Origin: Rhodoferax sp.
GTDB lineage: Bacteria; Pseudomonadota; Gammaproteobacteria; Burkholderiales; Burkholderiaceae_C
Reading direction: 5' to 3'
Assembly (NCBI RefSeq): GCF_030697375.1
Contig: NZ_JAUYQD010000033.1
Coordinates: 62,001 to 126,000, forward strand
Length of the DNA: 64,000 bases
Shown piece after piece: positions 33,449 through 43,500 of this stretch (its first letter is position 1; every line of letters begins with the position of its first letter). The notes under the pieces were generated by a model that was not told the DNA's origin, searched no databases, and saw only the letters and a program-made list of their open reading frames with translations. Both the position numbers and the translations under genes were made by a program.

Positions 33449-36114
33449 CAGGCCCCCACACTTTGCTTGGTTTGCCCGGAGTGGGTGAAGTAGGTGGCGC
33501 TGATGTCTTCCGACACGGCATACGCGGCACTGCCGAGCGACTGCAACAAGACCATCAATGCGGGAGGCACTGCATTTTTCAAAGGCGTCTCGCACAAGGT
33601 GGCGAGGTCCCATGCATCAGGATTGGGCACGCGCAAGGACAGGGGGCTGAGTACCCCCGTGGCCAGGCCCGCCAGCTTGGACAAGCGTCCCCGCAGGGTG
33701 TGCGCCACCCAAGCCAGTGAACGGGGGTTGTCGCGGTCCAGCACCAACAACTCCACCAGGGCCGCCACGTCGCGGCTTTGCTGGTATTGGGCGTGGAAGG
33801 TAATGGCGCTGTCAAACAGCGCCAGCATGGCTTCAAACCCACCATTGCTGTGCACTGCACAGGTCGCGGCCCCGGTTTCAAAACCACGGGCCAGAGACGC
33901 CGCCAGAAATTGCAGGCGCTCGACATGGCGGCCGATGCTCAGCAGGCGCCAGCCGTCATCGCGGGTCATGCGGTCGGTCTGCGCACCGGTAATGGCCGCC
34001 AAATGGTCGCTGGCCGATTTGAGCACCCGCAAGGCCGAGAGGGAGGTGCAGTCGCCCTGCGCAGCATGCTGGGCACAGCGCGCAAAAAACTCCTTTTCAG
34101 CTTCCACAATCACGCTCCAGTGCTCTTGGGAAAGGCGCTCGCGCACGGTGGCTGCTGCCATTTTGAGGGCCCGCAGGTTGTAGCCCACGCTGGTGGCACC
34201 GTTGGGCGCACCCAGGCTGGAAATCAAAGAACGCTCAAAAACCCGGCCGGCCTGCAGGGCCGAAGGCGTGCCCGGCAATACCAGCGTATTGGCCAGTGCC
34301 ATGTTGCTGAGCCATTGCAATAGCGGGAGCGAATGCTGTTCCTCGCCGTTCAGGGCGTCCAGGGTCAAGCGCGCCAGGCGGACCGAGTTTTCTGCCCGCT
34401 CGGTGTAGCGGCCCAACCAATACAGGTTTTCAGCGGCGCGACTGGTGACCAGACGTTTGCGCTGGGCGAGCACGGCGGGGGTGAGGGCGGCTGGCAGCAA
34501 AGTGCTTGCGTCAACCTCACCCTGGGTCAGGGCCCACACATCGGCACTGCTGCCACCGCGCTGCATGGAGGCTACATCGGTGCTGGCATTGGCCACGCGC
34601 ACCAAGCCACCGGGCAACACGCGCCAACGGGGTGCACCTGCCGCCATGTCCGATACGGCAAATACGCGCAGCAAGCTGGAGCGGGCGACCATTTGACCGG
34701 CCTGCGCTTGCGTAGGGGGTGCCTCTGGCTGGTGCCAGGTTGGCAATTGCGACAGGGGCACATACGCTTGCACGGTGTATTCCCCGCCCTGGTCCAGGAT
34801 GCGTTGACGCCAGGCGTCCAAGGCCTTGGGCGCCAAGGTAGGGCACAGCACCGCATCAAAATTCCCATGCAAGGTGGAGCCGGGGTAGGTCGGTTTGACG
34901 GTGTGCTGGCCCAGGTGCGCCAAGGCTTGCTCCATGGCGCTGTGCTCGCCGCACCACCAGGTGGGCAGGGCGGGCAACAACAATTCTTCATGCAAAACCT
35001 GCCGCGCCAAGGCGGGTAAAAACCCCAAGAGTGCTGGCGACTCCAGAAATGCGGAGCCGGGGGCATTGGCCACCAGGACATTGCCGGCACGGATTGCCTG
35101 GAGCAAGCCCGGTACACCCAAGGTGGAATCCGGGCGCAGCTCCAATGGGTCCAGGTACTGGTCGTCCACGCGCTTGAGCAAGCCATGCACGGGCACCAGG
35201 CCGCGCAAGGTCTTGAGGAAGAGGCGCTCGTCACGCACGATCAGGTCGCAGCCTTCCACCAGGCTCAGGCCCAGGTAGCGGGCAAGGTAGGCGTGTTCGA
35301 AATAGGTTTCGTTGTACGGGCCGGGGGTTAACAAGGCAATATGGGCGTCGGGGCCCGCCGGGCTTAAAGCCTTGAGGCTGTCCATCAGCGCCCGGTAGGT
35401 GCCCGCCAGCCGCTGCACCCGCAAGGCCTGAAATGCCTGGGGAAACTGCCGTGATACCGCCAGCCGGTTTTCCAGCAGATACCCCAGACCCGAAGGGGCC
35501 TGGCAGCGTTGGCTGACCAGCCACCAGTTGCCGTCCGGCCCATGGGCCAGATCGAATGCCACGACGTGCAAATACGTGCCCCCCACGGGCTGCACGCCAT
35601 GCATGGGCCGCAGGTAGCCGGGATGGCCCTGCACCAGGGCAGGTGGCAGCAGCCCCTGGGTCAAAAAGGTTTGTGGCCCATACACATCGGCCATCACCGC
35701 TTCGAGCAGGCGCATGCGCTGCTGTATGCCGGCTTCAATACGCGACCAACTGGGTGCGTCAATGATCAGGGGAAACAGATCCAGGGACCAGGGGCGCTGC
35801 GGGCCCTCGGAATCGGCGTAGACGTTGTAGGTCACACCGTTGTCATGGATTTGCCGTTGCAGGCTGCGGGCACGCTGGTCCAGATCGCTGCTGCTTTGGG
35901 CCTGGATATTGTCAAAAAATTGCGCCCAGGCCTCGGTCAAGGCGGTGTCCAAAGGGGCGCTTGTGGCGTGGTGTCCACGCAGTTCGTCAAAGTGGCCGGG
36001 GCTGGCGCAGCATGTCCTGGCGCTGGCGAGCAACGCGGATGGCGGGGTCGCCTGCGCCAAGGGGAGGGAGTCGGTGGAGTCTTTCACTGGCCAAGAGTAT
36101 GCCAGCGTGCTCAT
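33448..36114 (-). CDS. Fused circularly permuted ATP-grasp and alpha-E domain protein
   Basis: An 888-residue fusion. Residues about 60-530 are a circularly permuted ATP-grasp (COG2308 type): GVTYNVYADSEGPQRPW, LLTPGPYNETYFEHAYLARYL, LLKRVDDQYLDPLELRPDSTLGVPGLL. Residues about 560-870 form an alpha-helical alpha-E domain (COG2307): AENLYWLGRYTERAENSVRL, MTRDDGWRLLSIGRHVERLQ, DNPRSLAWVAHTLRG. Compared with the separate paralogue at 50107, the motif VLEDNLRVPSG is changed to LVSQRCQAPSG and the Gly-rich EVHGAGGYGMLVG to KPTYPGSTLHG, so ligase activity may differ or be lost. It is 34 bases downstream of the DGAT-like gene and coupled to the transglutaminase gene. Confidence 0.9.
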   Translation of the reverse strand: MSTLAYSWPVKDSTDSLPLAQATPPSALLASARTCCASPGHFDELRGHHATSAPLDTALTEAWAQFFDNIQAQSSSDLDQRARSLQRQIHDNGVTYNVYADSEGPQRPWSLDLFPLIIDAPSWSRIEAGIQQRMRLLEAVMADVYGPQTFLTQGLLPPALVQGHPGYLRPMHGVQPVGGTYLHVVAFDLAHGPDGNWWLVSQRCQAPSGLGYLLENRLAVSRQFPQAFQALRVQRLAGTYRALMDSLKALSPAGPDAHIALLTPGPYNETYFEHAYLARYLGLSLVEGCDLIVRDERLFLKTLRGLVPVHGLLKRVDDQYLDPLELRPDSTLGVPGLLQAIRAGNVLVANAPGSAFLESPALLGFLPALARQVLHEELLLPALPTWWCGEHSAMEQALAHLGQHTVKPTYPGSTLHGNFDAVLCPTLAPKALDAWRQRILDQGGEYTVQAYVPLSQLPTWHQPEAPPTQAQAGQMVARSSLLRVFAVSDMAAGAPRWRVLPGGLVRVANASTDVASMQRGGSSADVWALTQGEVDASTLLPAALTPAVLAQRKRLVTSRAAENLYWLGRYTERAENSVRLARLTLDALNGEEQHSLPLLQWLSNMALANTLVLPGTPSALQAGRVFERSLISSLGAPNGATSVGYNLRALKMAAATVRERLSQEHWSVIVEAEKEFFARCAQHAAQGDCTSLSALRVLKSASDHLAAITGAQTDRMTRDDGWRLLSIGRHVERLQFLAASLARGFETGAATCAVHSNGGFEAMLALFDSAITFHAQYQQSRDVAALVELLVLDRDNPRSLAWVAHTLRGRLSKLAGLATGVLSPLSLRVPNPDAWDLATLCETPLKNAVPPALMVLLQSLGSAAYAVSEDISATYFTHSGQTKQSVGA

Positions 36115-36148
36115 CCGCCGTGGGCACGGCGGATGATCGAAGTGCGCC

Positions 36149-37675
36149 TTAGCCGATGGTTTCTACGCTGGGCGCGGCTTTGCGTTGGGGCGCTGCACGC
36201 TTGCTGGCGATGGTTTTGGGATGCGCCCAGTTCGCCGCCGTGGGGCGGGCTTTGCGGCGGGGCGCGGGACGCGCCAAAGCCAGGTATTCCTGAAAACTGT
36301 CGCGCAGGCATTGGGCAAACACTTCGGGGTCCGGCAGTTGCTCATAACAGGCGGTGAACGAAACCACAATGGTGCCGTTGTAGCCGGTGACTGAAAACAC
36401 CAGTCCCATGCCATCGGAAATGGGCATGATGGCCGAGAGGTAGGTCAGCCGGGCGCCTTGCAGGTACAGCGGAACCTGCGATCCAGGCACGTTGGTGATG
36501 GCACAGTTGGCCAGTGGCGCCCAATCGCCCAGCAGCGCCGAGGCCGAGCGCAGCATTTTGCTGGTGGCCGCAATCGCGACGGAGGGGGCATATTGCGCCA
36601 GATTGGTCAATTCACGTGCACTGATGGCCTGCGCCATGAGGTCCGAAGACGAGCTGGCGGTCTGAATGGCCACCAGGCGCTGCACCGGGTCGGCAATATC
36701 GGTGCCCAGTGCGACGCGCACCCAGGAAAAATTGGACTGCTGATCAGAATCGGGCTCGCCGTGGATCGCAATGGGGGCTGCGGCGACCAGGCTGTCGTCG
36801 GGCAACTCACCCTGCAGATCCAGGTAGCGCCGCAAACCACCCGCGCAAACCGCCAAGACGGCATCGTTCACGGTTGCTTCGGGGGCCAAACCGCGAATGG
36901 CTTTGAAATCTTCCAATGCAAAACGGCGCGTTTCGAACACCCGGTGTGGCGACACTTCGGAGTTAAAGCGTGTCATGGGGAAGGGGTGTGGCCGCCCGAT
37001 AAATTCACCGACAAAGGTTTTAACAGTGGACTTGAGAGAGGTCCAACTGCTGCTCAGCGGCTGCGCAATGCGCAGTGGGAAGGTGGCCATATTGAGGCTG
37101 GCCATCAGCAGCAACACCAAATTTCCAGGGGCGGATTCGGGAAACCAGGGCGCGGGGGGCACCGGTGCCGGTGAAATGGCCGAGAGATCGTGCAGCAAGG
37201 TGGTGATTTCGCTGCCATGGGCGACATCAATCGCGGCATGGTGCACCTTCAGCAAGACGGCAAAGCTGCCGACGGGCAAATCGAGAAAACTGTCCAGGCC
37301 TTCAATGACATACATCTCCCACAAAGGCCGCTGCAGGTCCAGCGGACGGGCGTGGATGCGCGAGGCCTGAATGCAAAACTGGCGCCAGTCGCCCGGTTTG
37401 GGCAGGGCGATGTGGCGAACGTGGTATTCGATATTGAAGTTCTCGTCCGCAACCCAGTAGGGATAGTCGAGGTCCAGGGGGACGCGCAAAATCTTTTCAC
37501 GGAAATTCGGCAACTGGCCCAATCGGCTTTCGACGTGGGCCAGTATTTGCTTGAATCGGACCATACCGCCGGGCGCGGTGGACTGGTCGTAGATATGCAG
37601 CAGGGTGACGTTCGAGTTGGCGTGGGCGCTGTCTGAATAGATAAAGGCCGCGTCGTGTTCACTCAGTTGTCGCAT
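36149..37675 (-). CDS. Wax ester synthase / diacylglycerol acyltransferase-like protein
   Basis: A 508-residue acyltransferase of the bacterial WS/DGAT family that esterifies acyl-CoA to alcohols or diacylglycerol. The opening MRQLSEHDAAFIYSDSAHAN, PLDLQRPLWEMYVIEGL and a C-terminal NVPGSQVPLYLQGARL fit the family. The catalytic HHxxxDG is present as HHAAIDV (His145, His146, Asp150), with Val where Gly is usual. A basic Ala/Pro/Lys tail ends the protein. It sits between the alpha/beta hydrolase gene (22 bases) and the ATP-grasp/alpha-E fusion (34 bases), suggesting one transcript. Confidence 0.88.
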   Translation of the reverse strand: MRQLSEHDAAFIYSDSAHANSNVTLLHIYDQSTAPGGMVRFKQILAHVESRLGQLPNFREKILRVPLDLDYPYWVADENFNIEYHVRHIALPKPGDWRQFCIQASRIHARPLDLQRPLWEMYVIEGLDSFLDLPVGSFAVLLKVHHAAIDVAHGSEITTLLHDLSAISPAPVPPAPWFPESAPGNLVLLLMASLNMATFPLRIAQPLSSSWTSLKSTVKTFVGEFIGRPHPFPMTRFNSEVSPHRVFETRRFALEDFKAIRGLAPEATVNDAVLAVCAGGLRRYLDLQGELPDDSLVAAAPIAIHGEPDSDQQSNFSWVRVALGTDIADPVQRLVAIQTASSSSDLMAQAISARELTNLAQYAPSVAIAATSKMLRSASALLGDWAPLANCAITNVPGSQVPLYLQGARLTYLSAIMPISDGMGLVFSVTGYNGTIVVSFTACYEQLPDPEVFAQCLRDSFQEYLALARPAPRRKARPTAANWAHPKTIASKRAAPQRKAAPSVETIG

Positions 37676-37697
37676 GTTTTTTCTTTCTTCGGGAGAT

Positions 37698-38543
37698 TCA
37701 AGCCGCGGCAGGTGGCGCGTTATTTGATGGTGAGCCGGATGTCAGGCGCCAAACACGCCCCAGCAAGCCCTCGGGGTCAAAGGGTTTCCAGTCCTGTTCG
37801 GGCTGCGCCAGTCGGTTGGCCACGATGGAGAGCACGATGCCGTTAAAGCCCAGCCCAACGTGGCTGCCGGCCACCTGGATGTTTTCATGCAGCGCCGGGT
37901 CGCCATCGATGGTGGCTTCTTGCGGAGGCACCACGCCATCGGTCAGTGAGTACAAACAACTGGTGGGAATCGCCAGCCGGCGCCGCTCCCGCATGGCTTT
38001 GGCGCGGGGTTGCATCATGTGCGCCGATGCGCCCAGGCGATGGGATACCAGGCGGTACAGCGCCTTCATGGTGGACGGAGACTGGCTTCCAGCGGTGTCA
38101 ACGCTCACCGGACTGCCCAGCGTAATGATGGAGCGCACACATTCCTGCGTGCTTTCGGCACCGTAAAACGAAAACACGCCACCCAGGCTCCAGCCCACCA
38201 GACTTACTTTGCGCCCGGTGATGTGGTGCAGGTAGCGAATTTTTTGCGGCAAGGCGTTGGCATGTTTGCTGCGAAAGCCCATGTTGCGCCCCAGCCCCCA
38301 GGTGTGCACGTCATAACCTTTGTTTTCCAGGAACAGTTTGAGTGCGATCAGGGTGGATTCGCCTGCCAGGAAGCCTGGTAGCAGCAGCACGGGATGCCCG
38401 TCGCCACGCGGTGCGTTCATCAGCAGAGGCAGCGAAGCGGGCAACAAGGCCATCTCCAACAAGGCGCGGGCTTCTAAAAGCGAATTCAGCGGATGGGGCG
38501 ATCCCACATGGGCATGGCGGACAACGGGTTTAGGGCGATGCAT
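37698..38543 (-). CDS. Alpha/beta hydrolase
   Basis: A 281-residue serine hydrolase: HPVLLLPGFLAGESTLIALK forms the oxyanion-strand region, the nucleophile is in LVGWSLGGVFS (GxSxG), the acid is probably Asp in YSLTDGVVPPQEA, and the His in AGSHVGLGFN. The start MHRPKPVVRHAHVG at 38543 has AGGAG upstream; the longer frame lacks support. It is the first gene of the run hydrolase, WS/DGAT, ATP-grasp/alpha-E, transglutaminase. A lipase or esterase role beside an acyltransferase is plausible but inferred. Confidence 0.87.
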   Translation of the reverse strand: MHRPKPVVRHAHVGSPHPLNSLLEARALLEMALLPASLPLLMNAPRGDGHPVLLLPGFLAGESTLIALKLFLENKGYDVHTWGLGRNMGFRSKHANALPQKIRYLHHITGRKVSLVGWSLGGVFSFYGAESTQECVRSIITLGSPVSVDTAGSQSPSTMKALYRLVSHRLGASAHMMQPRAKAMRERRRLAIPTSCLYSLTDGVVPPQEATIDGDPALHENIQVAGSHVGLGFNGIVLSIVANRLAQPEQDWKPFDPEGLLGRVWRLTSGSPSNNAPPAAA

Positions 38544-38727
38544 TTGAGGGGCTCCTGTGGTGCACAACGGCGCTCGGCGCATAGCACAACTGCGTGCCAA
38601 TGTGTTGATGCTCCCGTTGTTGTGGCATGTAACACAGTGTAAAAGGGAATCGGGAGGGGAAATTTAGGAGCTTTGCCTAATGATGTGCTGGGGGGCAGCG
38701 TATTTGTCACGCAGGTGACTTGGGGGC

Positions 38728-39942
38728 TCAAAAAGCGTAGAAAGGGCCGGGTCCTGCTGGGGAGGGCAGTTGCTCAATGCCGATGAAGACCCGCCGTCCG
38801 TAAAAAAACGGCAAACCCCAGTCAAAGGTCTGCGCATCCCCAACGGGACCGGACAGGGTGGGGAGTGCGGAATTGCCGATGTTGAAGAGTGCCAAGGCAT
38901 TGTCAATAGAAAAGGTGACCGCGGTGCTCGCTGCATTGCCGTCAAACAGTGTGGCCGAAAGCTGGGTTCGCGTGCTGGGGCAATAGAAGCCGGAGGCTTC
39001 AGAGCCGCAGGAAGGTATCGCACTGGAATTAAAGAACAGCGCATTGGATCCGGTATCCAGAAAACCTTTGTTCAAACTTTGACCTGCGAACAGGGTAGTG
39101 AAATGGCCCGTGCTGGTTTTTAAAACGGTGCCGGCCGTGAACTGGTTATTCGACTGGGTTGCGATGCCGAACACAACCGAGCCGTTCAGGCTGGCGGCGC
39201 CACTGGACGCCACCGTCGGCAGGTCAACCATCAGGCCGTTGTTGTCGGACGCAAACAGGGGAACGGGGTTTTTGAGCTGCTGGCTGGTGCTTGCGGTGCT
39301 GGCGACCGCGGCCGAACAGGCCCCGTCGGTGCAGCGGTAATACACCCCGTTGTCGGCGTTGGACGCGCACCCGGCCCCACAGTCTTCCTGGAACAAGCCT
39401 ATCCCCAATATGCCTTTTGCCCCCAAAGTGGCTACGCTGTTGAGTGCGTCCCCCGAGGAGCAGCGCGCGGCAAGGTGATTGGACGCGGGGTCTGCGATAA
39501 GCTGGATGGGTACAGCGGCTGCTTTCTTGCCGCCGAGCAGCATATCGACGGTCACCACCGGGCCCCAGGCAAAGCTGCTGTCCAGAAAATGTGCGCAATT
39601 GAGCAGGGTGCCGCCGCTGCTGCTGCTGGTCCGGCTCAGATTTAAACCAGACGCTATGACGCCAGACAGCAAGCGCAGGCCTGTGGAGCCGGTGTCCACC
39701 AGCACATGGTCAATGGTTTGGCAGTTGGTGGTACTGCCCGGTTGGCAGATGGTCACTGCGGCGTAGAGTGTGTTGACAGCGTTGCCATTGGGGCCGGAAT
39801 CCACGGTGACACTCAGCACGTTTTCCGCCGTGGGCGGGGTGGACGTGGATGCACCGCTACCACCACCGCCACCACAGGCCACCACCATCACCGCCACGAG
39901 GGCAAGCGACAGGGCGCGGCGGATGTGCTTACTGAAGTACAT
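38728..39942 (-). CDS. DUF3443 lipoprotein, pepsin-like aspartyl protease fold
   Basis: A 404-residue predicted lipoprotein: signal peptide ending VMVVAC (lipid on Cys23) then a Gly-rich spacer. Two DTGS motifs, HVLVDTGSTGLRLL and KGFLDTGSNALFF, are in the relative positions of the two catalytic Asp of retropepsin/pepsin-like proteases, which makes it a candidate aspartyl protease although DUF3443 is not biochemically described to my knowledge. Several Cys pairs suggest disulfides. The ATG at 39942 lies inside the end of the DUF2844 gene (14-base overlap), so the pair is coupled. The preceding 184 bases toward the alpha/beta hydrolase hold no gene. Confidence 0.85.
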   Translation of the reverse strand: MYFSKHIRRALSLALVAVMVVACGGGGGSGASTSTPPTAENVLSVTVDSGPNGNAVNTLYAAVTICQPGSTTNCQTIDHVLVDTGSTGLRLLSGVIASGLNLSRTSSSSGGTLLNCAHFLDSSFAWGPVVTVDMLLGGKKAAAVPIQLIADPASNHLAARCSSGDALNSVATLGAKGILGIGLFQEDCGAGCASNADNGVYYRCTDGACSAAVASTASTSQQLKNPVPLFASDNNGLMVDLPTVASSGAASLNGSVVFGIATQSNNQFTAGTVLKTSTGHFTTLFAGQSLNKGFLDTGSNALFFNSSAIPSCGSEASGFYCPSTRTQLSATLFDGNAASTAVTFSIDNALALFNIGNSALPTLSGPVGDAQTFDWGLPFFYGRRVFIGIEQLPSPAGPGPFYAF

Positions 39943-40444
39943 CGCTGACCACCACCCCGGCCGGGACCAGGTCTGGGGCGTAGGCGTGCCCAAAGAAATT
40001 GCGCATGCGGCCGTTGGAGCGGATGACCAGGTCACTGCGTTCAATGTTGACGGGGGAGCGGTGTCTGCCCAAAACCCGCGCCTGCTCGGTTTCTTGGTGG
40101 AAAGTCTTGAAATAGTCACCCAACAGACGGCTCAGATCGGGCAAGACCGGGCCACGCCATTGGACCGCAAAAACCACCCCGGCGGGCGTTGCAAACTCCC
40201 ACACCGTGGTCCCGGTGTCGAGCTGGACTTCATGGCGCGTGTACAGGCTGGACTGCTGCGTGGGTGTGGCGGCCAGTTGCCGGGCAGCGGGCGAAGAGGG
40301 CTGGGCTGCCGACGCGGCGGCTGGGCTGGGTTTTTGTCCTAGCGCAGCCCACGCGGTTCCCGCGTTGACCGCCAGCATCCCACTGAGGAGGACAACGCGA
40401 GCAAGACAGGTGAAATAAAAAGGCAATTTTTGGAATGTAGGCAT
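39929..40444 (-). CDS. DUF2844 exported protein
   Basis: A 171-residue exported protein with a signal peptide ending GTAWA before ALGQKPS, an Ala/Ser/Pro linker and a domain with TRHEVQLDTGTTVWEFATPAG, VFAVQWRGPVLPDLSRLLG and RMRNFFGHAYAPDLVP. This is the DUF2844 family, normally encoded directly before DUF3443 proteins in Burkholderiales. The ATG at 40444 is chosen because a signal peptide begins there. Function unknown; the pairing suggests that it is the substrate, chaperone or partner of the predicted protease. Confidence 0.85.
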   Translation of the reverse strand: MPTFQKLPFYFTCLARVVLLSGMLAVNAGTAWAALGQKPSPAAASAAQPSSPAARQLAATPTQQSSLYTRHEVQLDTGTTVWEFATPAGVVFAVQWRGPVLPDLSRLLGDYFKTFHQETEQARVLGRHRSPVNIERSDLVIRSNGRMRNFFGHAYAPDLVPAGVVVSDVLQ

Positions 40445-40583
40445 CACGCGCGTAAACCTTGGCGGGCGTTGATTATGGCCAAATCTGCAAGATGGGGGGC
40501 CGAGTTTTGCGTCCACACTGCCCTGGAGAAACCGGCGCCCGCTCGGACCTGATATTTCGCAAGGCCGAGCGGGATGCCTGTCG

Positions 40584-43500
40584 CTAACTGCGCCGCAAAT
40601 CCCGGGTGAACGGAAACTCCCGGCTGCCTGCCACATGGATGGTGGCGGGCGGGATATGCATCACGCCTGGCGTGTGCCCCATGGCACTGAAGCGCGACAG
40701 GCGGCGGCTTTCGGCCTCGTAGGAGTTCACCGGGAAGGTGTCGTAACTCAGGCCACCCGGATGGGTGACGTGGTACTGGCAACCGCCCACGGAACGCTTC
40801 ATCCAGGTGTCCACGATGTCGAAGGTCAAGGGGGCGTGGATGCCGATGCTGGGGTGTAGGCTGGAGGGTGGGTTCCACGCCTTGTAGCGCACGCCGGCCA
40901 CGTACTCGCCGGTGGTGCCGGTGCACTGCATGGGCAGGGCCTGGCCATTGCAGGTGATCACGTAGCGGCTTTCGTTCATGCCCGTCACACGCACCTCGAT
41001 GCGCTCCAGTGACGAATCCACATAACGCGCCGTGCCGCCCGGCGCGCCTTCTTCGCCCATCACATGCCAGGGCTCCAGCGCATTGCGCAGGGTGAGCTCC
41101 ATGCCCGAGGACTTGACCGCGCCCACCATGGGGAAGCGGAACTCGTAGTGCGGCGCAAACCAGCTGGAATCAAACGCATAACCGGCGCTGCGCATGTCCT
41201 GCATCACGTCATCAAAGTCTTGCTGGATGAAGGTCGGCAGCATGAAGCGGTCGTGCAACTCGGTGCCCCAGCGGGTGGCGGGGGCTTTGTAGGGGGCCTT
41301 CCAGAAGCGGGCCACCAGCGCGCGCAGCAGGAGTTGCTGCACGCTGCTCATGTGCGGGTGCGGTGGCATCTCGAAGGCGCGCAGCTCCAGCAGGCCTAAG
41401 CGGCCGGTGGCCGAGTCGGGCGAGTACATCTTGTCGATGGAAAACTCGCTGCGGTGGGTGTTGCCGGTGGCGTCGATCAGGATGTTGCGCAGGGAGCGAT
41501 CCACCAGCCACGGCGGCATGGACTGGCCATGCAGCTCGCGGTTGGCGTAGATCTGCTCAATGGCAATTTCCAGTTCGTACAACTGGTCGTTGCGCGCTTC
41601 GTCCACACGTGGCGCCTGACTGGTGGGGCCGACGAACATGCCGCTGAACAAATAGCTCAGGGCGGGGTGGTTGTGCCAGTACAGCAGCAGGCTGGCCAGG
41701 AGTTCGGGTTTGCGCAAAAACGGGCTGTCGGCCGGCGTGGCGCCGCCCATCACAAAGTGGTTGCCGCCCCCGGTGCCGGTGTGGCGGCCGTCGGTCATGA
41801 ACTTCTCGGCCGACAGGCGCGACTCGAAGGCCGCGTTGTACAAGAACTCGGTGTTGTAAACCAGCTCTTTCCAGTTGGCCACGGGGTGGATGTTGACCTC
41901 GATCACGCCGGGGTCGGGGGTGACTTGCAAGAGCTTGAGGCGCGGATCGCGCGGGGGCGGGTAGCCCTCCAGCACCAGCTGCATCTGCAGTTCTTCGGCG
42001 GTGGCTTCAATGGCAGCCAGCAGGTCCAGGTAGTCCTCCAGCTTTTCCAGCGGGGGCATGAAGATGTAGAGCACGCCCGATTTTTCACCGATGGCTTCGG
42101 CCTTGGGGCCGCTAGCCCGGCGCGGGTCGCGCACCTCCACACACAGGGCGGTGCGGGTGACCCAGTGGGCCGACTCCTGCGGGCTGGGCACGCGGGCAAA
42201 GTCGTTGGGTTCGGTTTGTGCAGCGCTCTGGGCGTGGGCCGCCGTCTGGCGGGCCGCAGAAAAGGCCACACTTTGCAAAGTGGGGGTGGTTTGCACGGGC
42301 GCCGCTGCACTGGCGGCCACATCGCTGAGGTAGGGCGTTGGGGACGGCACATAGCGTGCGGCCAAGGTGCCATGCGCTGGCAAACCCTCCACAGGCGCCG
42401 ATGGGTCTTTTTCTATCAGGTACGGGTAATCGGCCTCGCTCACCCAGGGCAGGGAGTCCAGCGGCAGGCGCAAGCCCATGGGCGAGTCGCCGGGCATGAG
42501 GTACATGCGCTCGTCGCGCAAGAACCACGCGCCGGTGCTCCACACCGGCCCTGCCGGGCCGGACTCCAGCTTCTGGCCCGGCAAGCGCGGTCCGTCGAAG
42601 GGCTTGACCGGCAGCACATAACCCACCACGGCGTCGAGTTTTTGCGTGAACACGCGGCGCAGGCGGGCGCGTTCCATTTCGTCGTCCAGTTTGGAGTTGA
42701 AGGGGTCCACGTTGACCGGCAAGCGGCGCTCGCGCCACAGGTAGTACCAGGTGTCCTCGTAGGCGGTTTGCATGAACCGGTCGGTCACGCCCAGCTTGCC
42801 CGCCAGGGTTTGTGTGAAACGCTTGGCGTCCTCGCTGGTGTAGTGCGTGGGCGCACGTTCGTCGGTGAACAGCGCCGGGTTGGCCCACACGGGCTCTTGG
42901 TCGGCGCGCCAGTAGATGTTGAGCGCCCAGCGCGGGAGCTGTTCGCCGGGGTACCACTTGCCCTGGCCAAAGTGCAGGAAACCGCCTTGGCCGTATTCCT
43001 CGCGCAGCTTGTGCACCAGGGCGGTGGCAAAGCCGCGTTTGGTGGGGCCCAGGGCGTCGGTGTTCCACTCCCCCGCGTCGCGGTCGTCCACCGCCACAAA
43101 GGTGGGTTCGCCGCCCATGGTCAGGCGCACGTCGCCCGCCTCCAACTCGGCGTCCACGGCGTCGCCCAGCGCCATCACATCGGCCCATTGCTCGGGCGTG
43201 TAGGGCTTGGTCACGCGGGGCGACTCAAAAATGCGGGTCACCGCCATGTGGTGCTCAAACGCCACCTCGCATTTGTCCATGCCGCCTTCGATGGGCGCCG
43301 CGCCCGAGGGCTGCGGCGTGCAGGCCAGCGGAATATGGCCCTCGCCGGCCAGCAGGCCCGAGGTGGCGTCCAGCCCCACCCAGCCGGCGCCGGGCAAATA
43401 CACCTCGCACCAGGCGTGCAGGTCGGTGAAGTCGACCTCGGTGCCGCTGGGGCCGTCCAACGATTTGACATCGGACTTGAGCTGGATCAGGTAGCCGGAG

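Noticed and set aside
40636..40926. Minus-strand ORF near the end of the DUF2126 gene with RHHRRVRGRR-type sequence.
   Set aside because: Out-of-frame reading of the DUF2126 gene end; not a separate gene.
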